In this document: positions 56,421-64,000 of the stretch, one piece after another
How positions within the stretch are numbered: the stretch's first letter is position 1
How the letters are laid out: each line of letters begins with the position of its first letter
DNA from: Brasenia schreberi
Lineage: Eukaryota; Streptophyta; Magnoliopsida; Nymphaeales; Cabombaceae
NCBI GenBank assembly: GCA_036023115.1
Contig: JAYKKT010000064.1
Location: 2,529,001-2,593,000, forward strand
DNA length: 64,000 nt
Reading direction: 5' to 3'
Program-made: the position numbers and the translations under genes
The notes under the pieces: generated by a model
What the model saw: only the letters and a program-made list of their open reading frames with translations
Told to the model about the DNA's origin: nothing
The model's database searches: none

Positions 56421-57852
56421 TCTTTTACTAAGAAGCTGAATCGAATGAAAGCATAAATCAAATTGATGAAGTACAATGATGTGAAACAGCGGCAAGTTAT
56501 GTTTCATAATGTTTGGCGACTTGTCCAAACCTAGGTCAGCTCGCCTTATCCGTTGAACTCTCCTTTGCAAAACTTGAAGTTTAAGTATTGAAGTGCTTAA
56601 AGAGATGGGTTTGCAACCAGATAAGACGAGAGTTCTTTGTTATAAAAGAGCAACAAAAAGAGACATACTTCAGTGTTGGAAGAAATGGTGAGAATGGAAA
56701 TTCTTCTTTTCGAGTAATGTGCTAATGTGAGCCGAAGATGGTGCTTGATGACGGCCAAGAAACAATATAGTAAATTGCACTAAGAGGGGTAAGGCTGGTC
56801 TGGTTGTGGTTGGACAACATTGTTAGTTTTTAAATTGCTGAAATGCCACGATCATATAATGTGCTAGGGAGGTAATATCACTGCCCTTTCAATGATTAAC
56901 AAGAAAAACGAGTCCTCAGCACTTCTCCTTGAGCATGACTTCTCACATGGAATAAGATGTCGATACACAACCCAAAATATACAAAAATTCTCCACATTAC
57001 CCTCATCAATCACCTTATTCTCATTATTGTTTTATTCTTTACTTTAAAATGTAGGGTCGTTTTGTCAAGAAACTTCTTACACTGTAATGACAGGAAAGAA
57101 GCCACCTCTATGCAGTTACGAGCAAATCGTGCAGCAAAATCAAAATAATGTGATGCTGCAAAGGAAGAAAAGGATGGTTTGAGCCACCGACACAATAGCT
57201 CAGTATAAGGATAGACTTAGATTCAGGTCTCAGCGTGCATCAGCACCTATCTCCAGCGTATTTTCTTTTGCTTAATACAGAAAACTGTAGCAACTCCTAA
57301 AACACACGCACAACACATTGAAAACCATTCTCTGAAGCGTGAGGCATCACTTTTTTCAAGTTTTCCGGAAATCAAGATAAATCATGACATAACTCTCCCA
57401 AACCAAACCCTATGATACCTCTATCTTTTATTGAGTGGCGGCAACCAGTTTTTGTGGGAGAGATATCATAAGGCTAAATTTCTTTCACTAGTAAGCGCAT
57501 TGCCAAACGAAGACAACGGTAAATTCAATCACTTAGAAGGATTAGTGGCAGTAAAGCATCCATTGCCTCTATAAATCGAAGTCACAAAAGCATCGACTCA
57601 ACAGATACAGTTGGGTTTTCCCGAATCAAATAACTCGTCTCCAAAATCTTTTTTTATTAGTTCGCAAAAGTGGTCACTGCCTTCTGTTCCTTCACGAAAG
57701 ATGCATGAAGGGTATTTAAATGTTCAAATGGAGAAGCAGATGAATATCGCAAGTCATTTAGATATTCCAGAACTCCTATTCTCCATAATAAAAGACAAAT
57801 AGACGCAATGATTCGGGAATTCAACCTCTAAACTTCAGTAGCTGCCAACAGC
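56421..57852. other. Gap downstream of the HCC1-type gene
   Basis: No gene is supported. About 56443-56820 repeats 53459-53630 (AATGAAAGCATAAATCAAAT near its start and GGTTGGACAAC at its end) with extra sequence in the middle. The part next to 57853 probably contains the 3'UTR of the minus-strand copper chaperone gene. Confidence 0.4.
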
Positions 57853-60800
57853 TTATGATCGTTTCTTGTATTGTTTTATTTCTTTAATTATGCCATCAGT
57901 AAGCATATCCACATCGTTGTTCTTGCCAAAGAATTTCACAAATTCCATCTGAGGGTCCATCAGGTACCTGAATACCATAGTGGACACGCATGTTAGATTA
58001 ACATTAATAGGAGGATGCAGAACAGTAGACACTTGCTATACTAGATTCCACTGTAGTAAAAATGAAAATTTGTATTCCAAAGCAATAAGAATTGATACTG
58101 AACATGGATCACATAAGAGGTTTTCCTCATGGAAGCATTCAGATTCGAAGATGGTTATTACATGGCCAAACAAAGCCACGGCACAAACATGAATAGATAA
58201 TCTGCTTGAGAAATCATCTGAAAGATGTGTGCTTCGAAATACGAACTAGATTCATTGAGATTCTTATTGGAATCATCTGCGTTTTAACTTGGTGGTGCTA
58301 TGCAATAATATTACCTCTCAAACTCAGAGAAACCAAGCTTAACACCTAAGAATAGAAATTCCTGGAGATAATCAACTCACTAGTATATTATGATAAAAAG
58401 AGATAAACCCTTAAGAAGGTTATGTATGACAAGTAAGCAACTATTATAAATTTAGAACAGTGACTTTTACAGGATCCAGTGGTACTCAGCTACCAATTTA
58501 TCTAGATGCCATGATCGTCAAATGTACACCTTCACTCTCCTCATTGATGCAAACGAGAAGGCTGCACTAGAACTACATACAACCAGTCAAAGAGACATGA
58601 TCTCCATAAGTTTTTCATCATCACGGTGGAAGATATTCCAGACTTGATTTCTTCACCACATTTTTACACAGGGATTCCCTAGTTAGAAGTCCCTTGGACA
58701 AACTCTGACAGTCCCACAGCCAGATCTAAAGAGTAAGACATTGAGAACCATTGGTAGTGGTCTGACATTCTAAGAAGAGATACAAATGATGAATGAGGAA
58801 TAAGAGGCAAGAGCATCTTGAACAATGAAAAGGAAGACATTAGATACCGGACGGGAAGATCCAGTTGCTATTTGTTAATACTAGTATATACGCAAGAAAA
58901 CTAGACTGATGCAGGTATGTGCTAAGATAACAAAAGTTATACCTGAGCATAGAAGCGTTAATCTGCATCTTAGAAGATACTCTTACGGTAATCGACATGG
59001 AACAAATAACAAATGTGGGGAAGGTGAGAAGAGTACATACATCACAATGGAATGATCAACAAGGTAATCAGATCCTTCTTCATCTGTTTTCATGTAATAA
59101 ACACGATAGGCACGGGCAGCTTGCTTCACCTCCTCCACCGAACCAGTTAGCCCTATCAATGCAGGGTGAAATTCTGCACAATGACACAGTTTCAATGTTT
59201 GAAGTAATTTTACGTACACGTATAATTAACCCAAAGTTGAATTAGGGACCGATTGAATAGATTTACATCTCATGGTGTTTAGGATTAACAAATGTGTGTG
59301 TGCAATCTGTGGATGTTTTAGCTCTCCACAGAGATTATAAGCGAGGCTCTAATCCAGACAAGATTGCCATTACAACAAGTTTATCTTGCAAACCTTAAAA
59401 TGACACAAAAGGAAGAGGTCAGCCTAAAAGAAGAACGATGCAGACCAACATTAATCTGTTATGGACGATTTGTGCTAGAATAGAAAACTGAAAGCAATAT
59501 TCACAAAATCAAGACCAACGTTACATGGAATGCTTCACCTAATCCTATTGGATAGCAACTAAGTATCAGCACGGGGTTAGCCACGTTTTACTATATTGTA
59601 TAACCCTTACATTGTTTTGACAAATGTTAAATTATTTCTTTTTTGTGGTCAAAACCATAGTATCTGGAACGCCACAAAGACCCAACTAATCCAGTTTGGG
59701 CTGGATAGGCCTACTGTGGAGGTAAAACTCTTCCAGCACTGGCATTCCGGTTATGAAAACTCAAACGAAAGAATGCTTTCTAGCGTCGAGTCAGACGGTC
59801 TGGTGCCTCTTTTACAAAAAAAAACTTTTTAAAGGTTCCGAGGTGAATCAAAACCGCCCTGAAACTGGAACCAGAATCGTCCCTAAAACGGTTCAGTTCT
59901 AGTTCTAGGTTCCAGGTAACCCGGAACAGGCAATTCTGGTTTACCCGGAACCGAACATGTCTAACAGCAACAACATTCAATAAAAAAAAAAGTAGAAGTA
60001 ACCTGCAACATATTCACCAACTTGCTCAACAGTGTCTCTTTCAGGATCCACTGAAATAAAGACAGGAACAACTTCTATACCAGCTTTTTGCTCTGTAAAA
60101 AGAGAGTAATTCAGCCATATAAGAAAATGTTGTTGAACTTTTATGCAAGAGAAGGAAATAAAGAATGGAAAACACCAACGTAGCCATCAAACCCTGTTCT
60201 GCTAAACAAGATAACTTCTCATATACAAATACCAAAGCATCTTTTGGCTGATTGATTCCAACTTCAACAGAATGAAATAGGAAGCAAATGGAATTTGCTC
60301 ATTCACAAATATATGTAATTCAAGGAGAGAAGGCTGGAAGACCCCGCCTCCATTCCATTTTAAATAGCAAGAACCATAATACTAGTACATGAAAAAGCAC
60401 AGAGAAGATAAACTGTAAGCTTGTATCATGACAATTGAGAATTGAGATACCATTCAGCTTATGAATGATTGTTCTATTCTAATAAATCGTTATCCACGAT
60501 ATTATCCCAAAAACAAATAAAAGAACTTACTTATGCCATCAATTGCCAGGACTAGCTTCTGTAGCTCCTCTGGACATATATCAGGGCAATGAGTAAAGCC
60601 AAAGTATATCAAGGTCCACTTTCCCAAAAAGTCCTTTTCAGTTACAGGCTTCCCTTCATGGTTCACCAGTTCGAATGGACCTCCAATAGCTGCTTTACCA
60701 ACTGATGACCCTTCCCTTACTGCAGTTGCAGCAGTCTTTACCTCTGCAACAATCAAGAAAAAATGAAGTTCGAAACTGATGAAGTAAACATATGAACAAT

Positions 60801-60914
60801 GAATTCAAGCGCCAGAACTCATATTTAAAATACTGAATTAGTGAAGTTTATAATTGTGGGTCATCACAGTTTTCTGTCAAACAATCAAGAAAAGGAAGAA
60901 ACAATACCAACAAA

Positions 60915-61013
<99 letters not shown>

Positions 61014-63608
61014 CAACAACTAAGCCTTTTCCCATACTAGACGGATAGACTACATGGATCCTTTGTTTCCACATAGCCCCATCATAATTTCTAGAATCAC
61101 CAAAGTTTTAGGCTGCCTGTCGAAAACCTAATGCAACCCTCCTCCTTTATCCGGGCTTGGGTCTGGCCATGCAAGTGTGATGGACCCAAGCCCGGATAAA
61201 GGAGGAGGGTTGCATTAGATTTTCGACAGGCAGCCTAAAACTTTGGTGATTCTAGAAATTAAAAATACTGAATTATTGAGGTTCATACAAGTGGAGAATA
61301 ACAGTTTTGGTGGTGAAGTGAAGTTCATAAAATACTGAACTGATGAGGTGAGGTGAGTATCATGAAATACTGAATTTGTGAGGTGCACTTTTGCAAGATA
61401 TCCCCAGAAGGATCTCTAGCAATAATAATTTTTACTCATCCCAACTCACCATAATAGTCTACCTTCAATATGACGTTTCTTCTCCCTATCATAGTAATAT
61501 ACAAGTCCAGCTCCTGTAAGTGCCAAGAGGGAAAAGCTCATCCATGAAACTGGCTGCAAAACGTAGCAAGACACTTGTACCAATTAGACTTGAACATAGA
61601 TAAGCACAAGCAACAATCTAGTGGGGAAGCAAGTTTTACATGAGCCAGTTGAAGAGACATCGTATGATGCTCATGAAGCATGCAGACACATGCACACACA
61701 TAGCCAGTTGCGATAAGCTTGATTATTAGAAGTTCTAAAACATGATTTAGAAAAGGAAAACAAACAAGCAAATGCAGTTATTGTGAAATAGTGAATCTCA
61801 ATGCGATAACAAGAATAGTAAGAACAAAGACTGCTCAGCCAAGAGAAATGTTTGATGGAACATGGTATTGACTGAATGCAGCTAACACATTCCTCCTTAC
61901 AAGATTTATAGTTTCTCCCCAGTTATACTATGTGATTTAATTAAGAAAGTAAATGATTAAGAATAAAAATGACTGATTAATAAGAACCCGGCCTAATACC
62001 AACACAAAGAACACGGGTTTAGATACAAACCCCACCACGAACAGGCTTCCCTGCAGGACCAGTGGCATCTGATTCTTTTTTCTGCTCCCCAGAAGCACCA
62101 TTAGCAGTTGTCTCAGCAAAGGTAGACTTGGATTGTACGGTACTACTAGCCAAACGTCTGAAGATGAATGAATTCCCTCCAACATGAAGAGAAGAAATGG
62201 CCTGCAGAATAATTTAGAATACAAATGAGAGAGAGGATCCTATTTGTTTGACAAAGAAGGGAATGGAGAAACAAGGATTTGCTATTGTTGTGGAAATTGC
62301 AGTTCATCAGACGTATGCTGCTACATAACCCTCTTCATCCAATTCTCCCATTCTTGAAACCTCAATCTAATTAAGGACGATCTGTGGCCATCTATAAACA
62401 TGAAGAGCTTTATTTTTCTATTTACTTATTTTAGATATGGTAAAATCCATTTCCACACAGCACAACGGAAATTTTTGCGCCAAGGTTCCATCTGCATGAC
62501 CTTTTTTCCTTTTGACTATTCGTGTAACCTTAAAAGTTCAGAATCCCCAAAGCCTCCATACTGTAAAACCTCAATCCAAGCTCCGTACGCTCCTTTAAGA
62601 TGCCCTATTTCCAAGGAAGATTCTCATGTTTCAACACAATAAAGTGTAGCTGAAATTTCGAAGCCTCTACTTGACATACTTCATAGTGAGCGTATAGGAC
62701 AATTGACTCTAAAATTTGATGACATGGAAGTCCATCCGATACAGAGGTCGCATGCATCAGAAGAAAAACCGCACACCAGTTTAAGCAAAGACAGATAACA
62801 CGATTAGAGAACACCGTTGTTTTTCCATAATTCATAGGACTCCCGATTAGAGGAAATGCCTCACATTGATATCCATTGTGATATTTGTCGCTCTTTGCTA
62901 GATTAAACTCCAAGCAACTTGATTCTGTTAAACTGAATGACCTTAAGTTTCAATCCAAAATTATATGTGAAAACAAATTTGCAGATTTTGAACTACATAA
63001 TGACAAATTGTTTAAAAACTTTTTAGACTTCATAATCCCATGACTAAATTAGTAACCCATTAAAGCTTCATCACCGATCTTCCTAGACCAAATATATGAG
63101 CTATTGAATTAGGACAATGTTGTGAATACTACTCTATATTCCCCGCTGTAGGAGCAGACCCGAAGAATTACCAATCCAGAGGGCGCATACACTGTTTTTC
63201 GTCTTCCCGCCCCGTGATTTTCAGATCTGCCTACGCATATGAGAAGCAGAGGAAAGGGAAACCGTAGGACCAAACATGGTAGATTTTCTACAGAGAATAT
63301 ACAGTAATTCTTCAAAACGTTGTCCTCATTCCAGGAGAGGAAATCTTTCCTAGAGGGAAAAGAAATACTAAAAACATAAAAGGAAGGGGGTTTTACTATT
63401 TCTTTTTTACCTGGGTGGTAGATCTTCCGACAGATTGGCAACAAAAGGGTGATCTGACGATAGCAGAGGGCTCGGGAGGGATCGTACAATGAGACGATTC
63501 ATGACATGCGAGGGGGACCATCGTTCGGAGCCAGCGGTGGCCGACGGCCTTATCACCACTGCTAGCGGTCGCGACGGAGGAGAGTGCGCCAACCGAACGA
63601 CGAAACAT
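57853..63608 (-). CDS. HCC1: SCO1-type mitochondrial copper chaperone
   Basis: Seven coding exons: 63608-63411, 62201-62031, 61553-61463, 60743-60531, 60092-60003, 59173-59041 and 57967-57853. They join in frame to 336 residues, the length of plant HCC1. The N-terminus ([18 protein letters not shown]) is Arg/Ser-rich without acids, like a mitochondrial targeting peptide. A membrane span lies at about 126-144 ([19 protein letters not shown]). The thioredoxin-fold SCO domain has the copper-binding C206-PDI-C210 and H295 (LVDHS), with [11 protein letters not shown] between. The protein sits in the inner mitochondrial membrane and supplies copper to COX2 of cytochrome c oxidase. Retention of both cysteines favours HCC1 over HCC2. 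No lesion seen. Confidence 0.94.
60919..61012. repeat. (AT)n microsatellite in HCC1 intron 3
   Basis: About 94 bases of uninterrupted TA repeats between host intron sequence and an inverted RTE/Au-like tail (61013-61085). Frames across it (Tyr-Ile repeats) are artefacts. Confidence 0.95.
61013..61085 (-). mobile_element. RTE-type LINE/Au-like 3' tail, inverted
   Basis: On the minus strand GGAAACAAAGGATCCATGTA, then a CCGTCTAGTATGGGAAAAGG block, then CTTAGTTGTTGTT. This matches the tails at 136-190, 16731-16912 and 34285-34320. It abuts the (AT)n tract on one side and the foldback on the other. Confidence 0.6.
61086..61260. repeat. Near-perfect foldback, 78 bp arms
   Basis: Arms 61086-61163 and 61183-61260 are reverse complements with one mismatch that I could find (77 of 78), around a 19-base loop. 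Arm ends read AATTTCTAGAATCACCAAAG. It lies in intron 3 of the HCC1-type gene, and its RNA would form a long hairpin. The intron sequence on each side is similar (AAAATACTGAATT near 60828 and 61263), as if the repeat, tail and hairpin had been inserted in a duplicated piece. Confidence 0.92.
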
Positions 63609-63829
63609 CGTAACCCGTAATAATACGCGATTTGCCCGACCAGAAAGGGGTGTCGCTGGAGAGGAGTGTCGCCGGAGAGACGAGTGCAGCTTCTATTGAG
63701 CAAAAGAGTTAGGGCAAAAGAAAGAAAACAATAAACTACAACAAACGCCGCCTCATGAGGCCCAACTCGGCGCGGTCGTTTTGGCCGTTGAAAAAGAGTC
63801 AAAGCTTCGCGCACAACACACACAAACAC

Positions 63830-63945
63830 ATACAGTGGATTTCGAACTCCCCACCTGCAACAAGTGCTTCTGAAAGCCCTGCCGATGGCCCCGTCTGTCA
63901 TCACATAATCCCAAAACTCTCTGGGTTGGAGCGGTTCAGTATTCA
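63830..63945 (-). mobile_element. tRNA-derived SINE, inverted
   Basis: On the minus strand GACGGGGCCATCGGCAGGG is followed by GCAGGTGGGGAGTTCGAAAT (B box), then CACTGTATGTGTTTGTGTGTG. It shares the head with 34021-34205. It lies upstream of the HCC1 start codon, about 220 bases away. Confidence 0.6.
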
Positions 63946-64000
63946 ATATATCTATTGACTTCCAACACGAATTGGACCTGTCACAGAATCCGAAAATTCT

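Noticed and set aside
60854..61074. Tyr-Ile repeat frames in HCC1 intron 3
   Set aside because: They translate the (AT)n tract.

Overview
The window is nuclear DNA from a flowering plant, most likely a eudicot. It has intron-split plant genes (a CCCH/ankyrin protein, a PH-RCC1-FYVE-BRX protein, an Alfin-like PHD protein and a SCO1 copper chaperone) set among typical plant repeats: a Ty1/copia element, an hAT transposase remnant, RTE-type LINE tails, tRNA-derived SINEs and long (AT)n, (GT)n and (GA)n tracts. The species cannot be named from the sequence alone. Exons were assigned by hand from reading frame, GT/AG borders and known family architecture. In the three spliced genes every junction keeps frame, giving closed proteins of 1068, 237 and 336 residues.

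Layout. 1-6700: repeat-rich DNA with a LINE RNase H scrap, a frameshifted DnaJ (HSP40) terminal exon and SINEs. 6700-9400: an apparently intact RR-TZF ankyrin/CCCH zinc-finger gene (+) with a probable 5'UTR intron. 9400-16940: AT-rich repeats, an RTE tail and a decayed hAT transposase gene (-). 16944-23027: a complete-length but dead copia retrotransposon with 400 and 414 bp LTRs and a 5 bp target duplication. 23392-31200: a ten-coding-exon PRAF-type gene (-), with a PPR-like scrap antisense in its 5'UTR intron. 35776-52996: an Alfin-like PHD gene (-) whose third intron is about 16.2 kb. 53000-57800: an apparently non-coding, possibly transcribed locus between direct repeats. 57853-63608: a SCO1/HCC1-type mitochondrial copper chaperone (-), with an almost perfect 78 bp-arm foldback in intron 3.

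The most unusual object is an endogenous pararetrovirus (Caulimoviridae) at about 36271-49556, filling most of the large Alfin-like intron. It has a promoter/leader with TATA box, poly(A) signal and a Met-tRNA primer site, then movement protein, a small coiled-coil protein, coat protein, protease/RT/RNase H and transactivator frames. The locus is rearranged into nested inverted repeats: one pair of arms of about 2.94 kb (39468-42411 against 45888-48831) and one of about 0.85 kb (42711-43559 against 44210-45058). An identical chimeric junction joining inverted coat-protein and forward transactivator sequence occurs twice. Several viral frames carry stops or frameshifts, some shared by both copies and some private. 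A reading frame of about 150 codons lies between the transactivator and the promoter TATA box. Transcription of the host intron, or from the internal viral promoter, could yield long double-stranded RNA. This makes the locus a candidate source of antiviral small RNAs, which is an inference.
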